64,000 nucleotides of DNA, from positions 4,689,001 to 4,753,000 of the forward strand of contig NZ_JALPKR020000002.1 in assembly GCF_023195515.1 (NCBI RefSeq), written 5' to 3'. Under the pieces are notes generated by a model. That model was not told the origin of the DNA. It did not search any database and worked only from the letters and a program-made list of their open reading frames with translations. Position 1 is the stretch's first letter, and each line of letters opens with the position of its first letter. The translations under genes and the position numbers were made by a program. Source of the stretch: Variovorax sp. S12S4. Its GTDB lineage: Bacteria > Pseudomonadota > Gammaproteobacteria > Burkholderiales > Burkholderiaceae_C. Below, piece after piece: positions 1 to 6,931 of the stretch.

Positions 1-73
1 CGGTGCCACCGGAAAGATCCTCAAGACCCGTCTGCGGGAAATGCTGAAGGACTACAAGCTGCCGACCGCCTGA
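1..73 (+). CDS. AMP-forming acyl-CoA ligase, C-terminal end only
   Basis: Partial gene cut by the left edge; read from base 2 it gives 23 residues and a TGA at 71-73. The fragment contains TGKILKTRLRE, the end of the A10 motif of the ANL (acyl-CoA synthetase) family. In that family the lysine of TGKI contacts the acyl-adenylate and is the catalytic lysine of the adenylation half-reaction. Substrate cannot be told from this piece. Its place just before a LIV-type importer and a beta-oxidation cluster suggests that it activates the imported acid, which is inference. Confidence 0.75.
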   Translation, partial: GATGKILKTRLREMLKDYKLPTA

Positions 74-114
74 CGCACCGCCCTGACCCACCGCACTGTC
101 GCGCACGCGATAGC

Positions 115-134
115 AAGGCCGCTTCGGCGGCCTT
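115..134 (+). terminator. Probable terminator hairpin after the acyl-CoA ligase gene
   Basis: An 8-bp perfect stem (AAGGCCGC / GCGGCCTT) closes a TTCG tetraloop, 41 bases after the ligase stop. The tail is pyrimidine-rich (CCTTCC) and not a true T-run, so efficiency is uncertain. The second binding-protein gene has a related but imperfect version of this leader near 1550-1575. Confidence 0.5.
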
Positions 135-223
135 CCTTCCGGGCAATCCCTGTGCGGCGAAGAAAAGGGCGCTTGTACGCTGGCATCCCGCCTCATACCC
201 GCCATTCATCCAGGAGACTCTTC

Positions 224-1452
224 ATGCAATTTGCCATCAAGTCCGTAGCTGCTTGCGCCATGCTGGTGAGCGCCGCGGCCGCATTCGCCCAGAAGGGCGA
301 GACGGTCAAGATCGCCTGGCTGGACCCGCTCTCGGGGCTGATGGCCGCGGTTGGCACCAACCAGCTCAAGACCACGCAGTTCCTGGCTGAAGAGTTCAAC
401 AAGAAGAATGCCTCGGGCGTGAAGTTCGAGATCATTGCCATCGACAACAAACTGAGCCCGCAGGAGACCACCGCCGCGTTGCGCTCCGCGCAGGACCAGG
501 GCGCGCGCTACATCACCCAGGGCAACGGCTCAGGGCCGGCGCTGGCAATCATCGACGCCATCGAGAAGAACAACGCACGCAACCCGGGCAAGGAACTGCT
601 CTACCTGAACTATGCGGCGGTCGACCCCGACCTCACCAACAGCAAGTGCAGCTACTGGCACTTTCGCCTGGACGCCGACACCTCCATGAAGATGGAGGCG
701 CTGACCACCTGGATGAAGGACCAGACCGACATCAAGAAGGTCTACATCCTCGGCCAGAACTACGCGCACGGCGTGCAGGTGTCCAAGTTCGCCAAGGAGA
801 ACCTCAAGACCAAGCGCCCCGACATTCAGATCGTGGGCGACGACCTGCATCCGCTCGCGCAGGTGCGCGACTTCTCGCCGTACATCGCCAAGATCAAGGC
901 CTCGGGCGCGGACACCGTCATTACCGGCAACTGGGGCTCCGACCTGTCGCTGCTCATCAAGGCGGCGAACGACTCCGGCCTGGACGTCAAGTTCCTCACC
1001 TACTACGCATTCGGCACCGGCACCCCGACGGCCATGGGCGCCACCTCGGCCGGCAAGATCTACACGGTGGCCTATGGCCACTACAACATGGGCGGCGAGA
1101 TCCAGAAGCTGCTCGCCGGCTACAAGAAGAAGATGAACGACGACCTGACGCAATCGTCGATCTATCACACGTTCGCGCTGCTCGATGCCGCCTTCGTGCA
1201 GACCAAGTCGACCGATCCGGTCAAGGTGGCGGCCGCGCTCGAGGGCATGAAGATCAAGAGCTTCAACGGCGAGGTCGAGATGCGCAAGGCCGACCACCAG
1301 CTGCAGCAGGGCCTCTACATCTCGCGCTGGGAGAAAGCCAGCGCCAAGTTCCTTATGACGCCGAGAACACCGGCTACACCAATGTTCCCGTGAAGTACTA
1401 CGAGTCGTATGTGGCCAGCACGCCGACGACCTGCCAGATGAAGCGCCCTTGA
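224..1452 (+). pseudogene. LIV-type ABC substrate-binding protein, copy 1, frameshifted near its 3' end
   Basis: Type I periplasmic binding protein of the leucine/isoleucine/valine (LivK-like) class. ATG at 224 follows CAGGAG at 211-216 and encodes a Sec signal peptide ending at AFAQ. The reading frame from 224 runs into an unrelated tail and stops at 1393. The expected tail (ENTGY, then VKYYESY, then CQMKRP) continues one frame over, to the stop at 1452. Comparison with the intact downstream copy puts the break at 1349-1353, where TTCCTT would need one more C to read F-P-Y-D. Either a recent one-base deletion or a sequencing error. If real, the last 34 residues are replaced and the protein ends about 20 residues early, which may still fold. 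Confidence 0.85.
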
Positions 1453-1473
1453 GCGTCTTTGTGAACGCATTTC

Positions 1474-1508
1474 CTACTCGTGGGTAGAAGACATCTACCC
1501 GTGGGTAG
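1474..1508. promoter_or_regulatory. Two helically phased dyads, candidate operator pair
   Basis: Between the two binding-protein genes sit CTACTCGTGGGTAG (1474-1487) and CTACCCGTGGGTAG (1495-1508). Each is a 6-2-6 dyad (the second perfect) and their starts are exactly 21 bp apart, two helical turns. This is typical of a dimeric regulator binding twice on one DNA face. The same bases can also form a hairpin (GGGTAGA / TCTACCC with a 5-base loop) but no T-run follows, so an operator is preferred over a terminator. The regulator is unknown. Confidence 0.5.
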
Positions 1509-1653
1509 CAATTGGAGAAATGCGCTGTCGCCTGTGCGATAGAAACGGGCCTTTGCGGCCGCCCCCTCCGGGCATTCCCTGAGGGGAGGGTCAGTGAACG
1601 CTTGTACGCTCGTGCAAGGCTTTTTGATTCGGTTTGACCAGGAGATATAGATC

Positions 1654-2895
1654 GTGAAGTTCGCTCTGAAAATCGCTACCGCAGCCATCCTTGCCGCAAG
1701 CGCCACCGGCGCCCTGGCCCAGAAGGGTGAAACCGTCAAAATCGCGTGGCTCGACCCGCTCTCGGGCCTGATGGCCGCGGTCGGCACCAACCAGCTCAAG
1801 ACCTTCCAGTTCCTCGCCGAAGAATTCAACAAGAAGAACGCGGCCGGCGTGAAGTTCGAGATCATCGGCATCGACAACAAGCTCAGCCCGCAAGAAACCA
1901 CCGCCGCGCTGCGCTCCGCCATGGACCAGGGCGCGCGCTACGTGGTGCAGGGCAACGGCTCGGGCCCCGCGCTCGCCATCATCGACGCGCTCGAAAAGCA
2001 CAACGCCCGCAACCCGGGCAAGGAAGTGCTGTACATCAACTACGCGGCCGTCGACCCTGACCTCACCAACAGCAAGTGCAGCTACTGGCACTTCCGCCTC
2101 GATGCCGACACCTCCATGAAGATGGAAGCGCTGACCACCTTCATGAAGGACCAGCCGGACATCAAGAAGGTCTACCTCATCAACCAGAACTACTCGCACG
2201 GCCAGCAGGTGTCCAAGTTCGCAAAGGACAACCTCAAGGCTAAGCGCCCCGACGTCGAAGTGGTCGGCGACGACCTGCACCCGCTGGCCCAGGTGCGCGA
2301 CTTCTCGCCCTACATCGCCAAGATCAAGGCTTCGGGTGCCGACACCGTCATTACCGGCAACTGGGGCTCCGACCTGGCGCTGCTCATCAAGTCGGCCAAT
2401 GACTCGGGCCTGAACGTCAAGTTCTACACCTACTACGCGGTGACCAACGGCACGCCAACCGCCATGGGCGCGGCCTCCGACGGCAAGGTCTACCAGGTGG
2501 GCTACAGCCACTACAACGCGCCGGGCCCGGTTCAGCCGCTCATGAACGAGTTCAAGAAGCGCTTCAACGACGACATGTACACCACCGACATCTACACGGT
2601 GTACGCCATGCTGAGCGAAGCCTTCGTGCGCACCAAGTCGACCGAGCCCGTCAAGGTGGCGGCCGCAATGGAAGGCATGAAGTTCAAGAGCTTCAACGGC
2701 GACGTCGAAATGCGCAAGGCAGACCACCAGCTGCAGCAGGGCCTGTGGATCACGCGCTGGCAGAAGGCCGACGCCAAGAACCCGTACAGCCCGGAAAACA
2801 CTGGCTACACGCTGGCACCGGTGAAGTACTACGAGGCCTATGTCTCGAGCACGCCCACGTCGTGCCAGATGAAGCGGCCCGGCGGCGCCTCGTGA
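1654..2895 (+). CDS. LIV-type ABC substrate-binding protein, copy 2 (intact)
   Basis: Periplasmic solute receptor (Peripla_BP_6 class) feeding the LivHMGF importer downstream. GTG start at 1654 behind CCAGGAGA; 413 residues with a signal peptide ending at ALAQ, giving mature KGETVKIAWLDPLSG. Length is normal for the family. It is almost identical to copy 1 through the first lobe but differs in many residues around 270-350, a part that contributes to the second lobe and hinge in this fold, so ligand preference may differ. Whether the ligand is an amino acid is not shown. Neighbours that activate and oxidise acyl-CoA make an aliphatic or aromatic carboxylate equally likely. Confidence 0.9.
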   Translation: MKFALKIATAAILAASATGALAQKGETVKIAWLDPLSGLMAAVGTNQLKTFQFLAEEFNKKNAAGVKFEIIGIDNKLSPQETTAALRSAMDQGARYVVQGNGSGPALAIIDALEKHNARNPGKEVLYINYAAVDPDLTNSKCSYWHFRLDADTSMKMEALTTFMKDQPDIKKVYLINQNYSHGQQVSKFAKDNLKAKRPDVEVVGDDLHPLAQVRDFSPYIAKIKASGADTVITGNWGSDLALLIKSANDSGLNVKFYTYYAVTNGTPTAMGAASDGKVYQVGYSHYNAPGPVQPLMNEFKKRFNDDMYTTDIYTVYAMLSEAFVRTKSTEPVKVAAAMEGMKFKSFNGDVEMRKADHQLQQGLWITRWQKADAKNPYSPENTGYTLAPVKYYEAYVSSTPTSCQMKRPGGAS

Positions 2896-2918
2896 CCGCT
2901 TCGGTCGCCTGACCGGTC

Positions 2919-2955
2919 GAGGCCCGACTTCAACACTCGGGCCTCTTTCTTTTTT
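2919..2955 (+). terminator. Intrinsic terminator / attenuator between binding protein and permeases
   Basis: A perfect 9-bp stem (GAGGCCCGA 2919-2927 with TCGGGCCTC 2937-2945) and 9-base loop are followed by TTTCTTTTTT. This is the best intrinsic terminator in the window. It stands 24 bases after the binding-protein stop and 19 before livH. Partial read-through would give far more binding protein than membrane components, the usual stoichiometry for ABC importers. Confidence 0.85.
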
Positions 2956-2973
2956 CACGCATCCGAAAGACCG

Positions 2974-3927
2974 ATGAACGTCGAATTCTTCGTCATCTCG
3001 CTGCTCAACGGCGTCAGCTACGGCCTGCTGTTGTTCATGCTGAGCTCTGGCCTTACGCTGATCTTCAGCATGATGGGCGTGCTCAATTTTGCGCACGCCA
3101 GCTTCTACATGCTTGGCGCCTACATCGCCTACACGCTGTCGGGCATCATCGGCTTCTGGCCGGCGCTGTTCATTGCGCCGCTGCTGGTGGGCCTTCTGGG
3201 CGCCGCATTCGAGCGCTACAGCCTGCGCCGGGTCCACAAGTTCGGCCACGTGCCCGAGCTTTTGGTGACCTTCGGCCTGTCTTACCTCATCCTCGAAGTG
3301 GTGCAGCTGGCCTGGGGCCGCTCGACCGTGCCCTACGGCCTGCCGCCGCAACTGCAGGGGCCGCTCTTTTCGCTGTACGGCACGCAATTTCCGAAGTCCC
3401 GCTCGTTCATCATGCTGGTGGCGGTGCTCATGCTCATCTCGGTGTGGCTGCTGCTCACGCGCACCCGCATCGGCCTTGTCATCCAGGCGGCGCTCAAGCA
3501 CCCCGACATGGTCGAGGCGCTGGGCCACAACGTGCCGCGCGTGTTCATGCTGGTGTTCGGCGGCGGCGCCGCGCTCGCGGGCCTGGCGGGCGTGGTCGGC
3601 GGCAACACCTACGTGACCGAGCCTGCAATGGCGGCCTCGGTCGGCTCGATCATCTTCGTGGTGGTGGTGGTCGGCGGCATGGGGTCGCTGGCGGGGGCTT
3701 TCCTCGCGTCGCTCCTCATCGGCATCATCCAGACCTTTGCGGTGGCCATGGACCAGTCGCTGGCCACGGGCCTGCGCGCCATCGGCGTTGCCGTGACAGA
3801 CCAGACCTTCGGCTACGAGCTGCTCAAGCTCACGATCTCGCAGGTTGCGCCGATCCTGCCGTACCTGTTCCTGGTGCTGATCCTCATCTTCAGGCCCAAG
3901 GGTCTTCTTGGAACCCGGGAGGACTGA
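2974..3927 (+). CDS. livH: Branched-chain amino acid-type ABC transporter permease LivH
   Basis: Inner-membrane permease subunit, 317 residues, the usual LivH length, made almost wholly of hydrophobic segments. The LivH-typical segment around GLTLIFSMMGVLNFAHASF lies near residues 27-45, and EALGHNVPRVF, the cytoplasmic EAA-like loop that contacts the ATPases, lies near residues 181-191. Pairs with LivM to form the translocation pore. Stops 4 bases before a strongly initiated small ORF that overlaps livM. Confidence 0.92.
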   Translation: MNVEFFVISLLNGVSYGLLLFMLSSGLTLIFSMMGVLNFAHASFYMLGAYIAYTLSGIIGFWPALFIAPLLVGLLGAAFERYSLRRVHKFGHVPELLVTFGLSYLILEVVQLAWGRSTVPYGLPPQLQGPLFSLYGTQFPKSRSFIMLVAVLMLISVWLLLTRTRIGLVIQAALKHPDMVEALGHNVPRVFMLVFGGGAALAGLAGVVGGNTYVTEPAMAASVGSIIFVVVVVGGMGSLAGAFLASLLIGIIQTFAVAMDQSLATGLRAIGVAVTDQTFGYELLKLTISQVAPILPYLFLVLILIFRPKGLLGTRED

Positions 3928-3931
3928 CGCC

Positions 3932-4081
3932 ATGACCGCAGCAACCACATCCACCACCCAGAACGAGCAGGGCGTGCAGAACGAGCAGGACCACAGGGTA
4001 CGCAAAAAATGCAGTACTACCGCTTCAAGCCCTGGAACATCGGCCGCTACCTGGTCTGGACGCTTTTTGCCATCGTGCTGA
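3932..4081 (+). CDS. Small ORF with strong RBS overlapping the start of livM (leader peptide or out-of-frame N-terminus)
   Basis: ATG at 3932 sits 8 bases after GGGAGGA, a far better ribosome site than the one before livM. It would encode 49 residues and end at a TGA (4079-4081) inside livM. The first 26 codons look like a natural polar N-terminus: MTAATTSTT, then two QNEQ repeats from an 18-bp-period direct repeat (3959-3970, 3977-3988), then VRKK. Codons after that are livM read out of frame. At 4004-4009 lies AAAAAA; a -1 slip there would join this peptide exactly to the livM methionine. It may be a coupling leader, a slippage-dependent extension, or the trace of a one-base indel. Confidence 0.45.
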   Translation: MTAATTSTTQNEQGVQNEQDHRVRKKCSTTASSPGTSAATWSGRFLPSC

Positions 4082-5298
4082 TCGTCTCGCCGCTCCTGTT
4101 CAAGAGCAGCCTGGCACTCACGATGCTCTCGCAGATGGGCTACCTCATCATCATCTGCCTGAGCTACAACATCCTGCTGGGGCAGGGCGGCATGCTGAGC
4201 TTCGGCCACGCGGTCTATGTCGGCCTGGGCTCGTTCCTTGCCATCCACGCAATGAACATGGGTGCCAAGGGCGGCCTGCAGATTCCGCTGGTGCTCATCC
4301 CGCTGGTGGGCGGCCTGGCCGGCATGTTCTTCGCCGTGATCTTCGGCTTTGTGACCACCAAGAAGTCGGGCACCACCTTCGCGATGATCACCATGGGCAT
4401 CGGCGAGCTCGTGGCCTCCATGGCGCTGATGTTCCCGAGCTTCTTCGGCGGCGAGGGCGGCATCACCACCGACCGCGTCTACGGCCCGACCTTCTTCGGC
4501 TTCAACTTCGGTCCGCAGATCCAGGTGTACTACCTGATCGCCGCGTACTGCTTCGTTTGCACAGGGCTGATGTATGCCTTTACCGGCACGCCGCTCGGCC
4601 GCATGCTGAACGCGGTGCGCGACAACCCGGAACGCGTGGAGTTCATCGGCTACAACACGCAGCGCGTGCGCTACTTCGCCTTCATCATCGCGGGCTTCTT
4701 CGCCGGCATCGGCGGAGGACTGGCTTCGATCAACTTCGAGATCGTGAACGCGGCCGACAGCCTCAACGCCATTCGCTCGGGCGGCTACCTGCTGTTCACC
4801 TTCCTCGGCGGCGCGGTGTTCTTCTTCGGGCCGATCATCGGTGCGGTGCTGCTGGTGTTCGCGTCGATCCTTTTGTCCGAACTGTCGAAGGCCTGGCAGC
4901 TGTACTTCGGCCTGGTGTTCGTGTTCATGGTCATGTTCGCGCCCGGCGGCATTGCAAGCCTGGTGATGATGAACCTGCGCGTTGCCAAGTTCGGCAAGTT
5001 CGACCGCTTCTGGCTGCTGTACCTCGCGCTCGCCGTGGCGCTGGTGCCTGTGGTCATCGGCGCGGCTGCGCTCATCGAAATGATCTATCACATCCAGCTG
5101 AACGCAGCGATGGGACCCACGCTCAACTTCTTCGGCGTGGCGCTCGACACCGCGGGCGTGGGCAGCTGGCTCGGCGCCCTGGCCATCCTGGCCGTCGGCC
5201 TGGGTGGGCTGGAGGTGGCGCGGCGCCGCTTTGTGCGCGTCTGGGGGCGTGCGCAGGAAGAAATCGAAGCAGAAATCAAGCGTCGGGAGGCGGCGTAA
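4009..5298 (+). CDS. livM: Branched-chain amino acid-type ABC transporter permease LivM
   Basis: Second permease subunit, 429 residues. The core (about residues 1-330) is a typical LivM with YNILLGQGGMLSFGHAVYVG near residue 50 and an EAA-like loop near AVRDNPERVEFIGYN. The last 90 residues add two more hydrophobic segments and a charged tail (EEIEAEIKRREAA), longer than E. coli LivM's C-terminus. ATG at 4009 is the first in-frame start and has only AGGG at 3995-3998 as a possible ribosome site. Its stop overlaps the livG start as TAATG (5296-5300). Confidence 0.92.
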   Translation: MQYYRFKPWNIGRYLVWTLFAIVLIVSPLLFKSSLALTMLSQMGYLIIICLSYNILLGQGGMLSFGHAVYVGLGSFLAIHAMNMGAKGGLQIPLVLIPLVGGLAGMFFAVIFGFVTTKKSGTTFAMITMGIGELVASMALMFPSFFGGEGGITTDRVYGPTFFGFNFGPQIQVYYLIAAYCFVCTGLMYAFTGTPLGRMLNAVRDNPERVEFIGYNTQRVRYFAFIIAGFFAGIGGGLASINFEIVNAADSLNAIRSGGYLLFTFLGGAVFFFGPIIGAVLLVFASILLSELSKAWQLYFGLVFVFMVMFAPGGIASLVMMNLRVAKFGKFDRFWLLYLALAVALVPVVIGAAALIEMIYHIQLNAAMGPTLNFFGVALDTAGVGSWLGALAILAVGLGGLEVARRRFVRVWGRAQEEIEAEIKRREAA

Positions 5299-6080
5299 TG
5301 AGCGCGCAACATGCACTGGAACTGAAGTCGCTACGCAAGAATTTCGGCAAGACCGAGATCATCCGCGGCGTCGACCTCGCGGTGAACGCCGGCGAGCGCG
5401 TGGCCATCATCGGCCCCAACGGAGCGGGCAAGTCGACGCTGTTCAACCTGATCAGCGGCCGCCTTGCGCCCACCAGCGGCGAGGTGCTGCTGAACGGCCA
5501 GCGCATCGATGGAAAGAAGCCTTACGAGATCAACCGGCGGGGCCTTTCGCGCAGCTTCCAGATCACCAACATCTTCCCGAAGCTGAGCGTGTTCGAGAAC
5601 CTGCGCTGCGGCGTGCTGTGGAGCCTGGGCTACAAGTACACCTTTCTGCGCTTTCTCTCCAACCTGGACGATGCCAATGCGCGCACTGAAGAGCTCATCA
5701 AGCAGATCGGCCTGGAGCGCAAGCGCGACGTGCAGGCGGTGAACCTCACCTACGCCGAACAGCGCGCACTTGAAATCGGCGTGACCATTGCGGGCGGCGC
5801 CAACGTCATTCTGCTGGACGAGCCCACGGCGGGCATGAGCAAGACCGAGACCTCGCATTTCATCTCGCTCATCAAGCACGTCACCGTCGGCAAGACGCTG
5901 CTGACGGTCGAGCACGACATGGGCGTGGTCTTCGGCCTTGCCGACAAGATTGCGGTGGTGGTGTACGGCGAAGTCATCGCCTTCGACACGCCCGCTGCCG
6001 TTCGCGCCAATGCGCGCGTGCAAGAGGCTTACCTTGGCTCGGCCGTTGCCGATGCGCAAAGCCAGGGCCAGGGACACTGA
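5298..6080 (+). CDS. livG: LIV-type ABC transporter ATP-binding protein LivG
   Basis: Cytoplasmic ATPase, 260 residues. Walker A GPNGAGKST (K45), Q-loop near SFQITNIF, Walker B VILLDEP, and the H-loop histidine in TVEHDM are all present. The signature is the relaxed LTYAEQ seen in LivG proteins in place of LSGGQ. ATG overlaps the livM stop. This frame also extends upstream without a stop, but the family start and overlap favour 5298. Forms the heterodimeric motor with LivF. Confidence 0.93.
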   Translation: MSAQHALELKSLRKNFGKTEIIRGVDLAVNAGERVAIIGPNGAGKSTLFNLISGRLAPTSGEVLLNGQRIDGKKPYEINRRGLSRSFQITNIFPKLSVFENLRCGVLWSLGYKYTFLRFLSNLDDANARTEELIKQIGLERKRDVQAVNLTYAEQRALEIGVTIAGGANVILLDEPTAGMSKTETSHFISLIKHVTVGKTLLTVEHDMGVVFGLADKIAVVVYGEVIAFDTPAAVRANARVQEAYLGSAVADAQSQGQGH

Positions 6081-6083
6081 CAC

Positions 6084-6779
6084 ATGCTGAAGCTTCACGA
6101 CATTCACGCCTACTACGGCAAGAGCCATGTGCTGCATGGCGTTTCCTTCGAGGTTGGCGCCGGCGAAATCGTCGCGCTGCTGGGGCGCAACGGCTCGGGC
6201 CGCTCGACCACCGCCAAGGCCATCATGGGCCTGGTGCATGCCGAAGGCACGCTGCGCTGGAAGGACCAGGACGTCCTTCGCAAGAAGGCCTACGAAATTG
6301 CCCACCTGGGTATTGGCTACGTGCCCGAGAACCGCGACATCTTTCCCAAGCTCACGGTGCACCAGAACCTGCTGCTCGGGCAAAAGGGTTCGGGCAAGGG
6401 CAGCCGCTGGTCCTTCGACGACATGTACAGCATGTTCCCCCGGCTGAAGGAACGCCAGCACACCGAGGCCGGCGTGCTTTCGGGCGGCGAGCAGCAGATG
6501 CTCACGCTGTGCCGCACGCTCATGGGCGACCCCGACCTCATCATCATCGACGAGCCGACCGAAGGCCTTGCGCCGAAGATCGTCGAGCTGGTGGGGCAGT
6601 ACCTGAAGACGCTCAAGGACAAGGGCATTTCGGTGCTGCTGATCGAGCAGAAGCTCACCATTGCCATGCAGATCTCCGACCGTGCGCTGGTCATGGGCCA
6701 CGGCAGCATCGTGTTCGACGGCACACCCGATAGCCTGCGCGCCGACGCCACCACTCGCAAAGAGTGGCTCGAGGTCTGA
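6084..6779 (+). CDS. livF: LIV-type ABC transporter ATP-binding protein LivF, Walker A with Arg for Lys
   Basis: Second ATPase, 231 residues, 3 bases after livG. Signature LSGGEQ, Walker B LIIIDEP and H-loop IEQK-type end (glutamine-lysine instead of histidine) are visible. The Walker A reads GRNGSGRST: arginine (codon CGC at 6201-6203, residue 40) replaces the phosphate-binding lysine. LivG keeps its lysine, so one of the two composite ATP sites may be weak or non-hydrolytic, as in other asymmetric ABC motors; this is inference. The downstream hairpin at 6791 ends the operon. Confidence 0.92.
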   Translation: MLKLHDIHAYYGKSHVLHGVSFEVGAGEIVALLGRNGSGRSTTAKAIMGLVHAEGTLRWKDQDVLRKKAYEIAHLGIGYVPENRDIFPKLTVHQNLLLGQKGSGKGSRWSFDDMYSMFPRLKERQHTEAGVLSGGEQQMLTLCRTLMGDPDLIIIDEPTEGLAPKIVELVGQYLKTLKDKGISVLLIEQKLTIAMQISDRALVMGHGSIVFDGTPDSLRADATTRKEWLEV

Positions 6780-6790
6780 AGAAGCCCTCC

Positions 6791-6822
6791 GAGGATCCGG
6801 GCCGCGCCCCGGATCCTCTTGT
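6791..6822 (+). terminator. Terminator-like hairpin closing the liv operon
   Basis: An 11-bp perfect stem (GAGGATCCGGG 6791-6801 with CCCGGATCCTC 6808-6818), 6-base loop, then TTGT. The stem is very stable but the T-tail is short. It lies 11 bases after the livF stop and before the candidate promoter of the next operon. Confidence 0.65.
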
Positions 6823-6843
6823 CCCAACAGCGACTGCGTGCCA

Positions 6844-6912
6844 TTGTTGAGCCACGCGAAACGCCTAGAATCCCTCGAAAAAGAACACTCGTGCTTTTTC
6901 TTCTTTTTCTTC
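6844..6912 (+). promoter_or_regulatory. Candidate sigma-70 promoter and A/U hairpin leader of the beta-oxidation operon
   Basis: TTGTTG (6844-6849), a 16-bp spacer and TAGAAT (6866-6871) make a plausible promoter, with the -10 matching the consensus at 5 of 6 bases and the -35 at 3 of 6. A transcript starting near 6878 would begin with GAAAAAG, able to pair with CTTTTTC (6894-6900), followed by TTCTTTTTCTTC (6901-6912). That is a weak terminator-like or pyrimidine-rich 5' leader placed just before the AAGGAA ribosome site of the next gene. Not proven. Confidence 0.35.
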
Positions 6913-6931
6913 ACACACCAAGGAACGCAGC

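Larger units (their letters stand above)
95..2895 (+). repeat. Tandem duplication: leader plus periplasmic binding-protein gene
   Basis: Two successive units of about 1.36 kb (from about 95 to 1452 and about 1524 to 2895) each hold a short leader and a complete binding-protein gene. The similarity reaches upstream of the coding part: both leaders contain a ctgtcgc..gcgatag segment, a ccgggca-tccctg segment and a gcgcttgtacgct-like segment in the same order. The duplication therefore included upstream regulatory DNA. The two proteins are very alike in the N-terminal half and differ most in the region of residues 270-350. Confidence 0.8.

Noticed and set aside
646-1452. Separate gene in the third frame over the first receptor copy
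   Set aside because: Only its last 34 codons match the family; the rest is out-of-frame shadow. It is the displaced tail of the frameshifted gene.
1482-1500. GGGTAGA-AGACA-TCTACCC read as a terminator
   Set aside because: No T-run follows, and the two phased dyads explain the same bases better.
1591-5316. 1241-codon open frame on the minus strand under the liv genes
   Set aside because: Its product is a His/Arg/Glu-rich low-complexity string in mirror frame to well-defined transporter genes; it is a by-product of high GC third positions.
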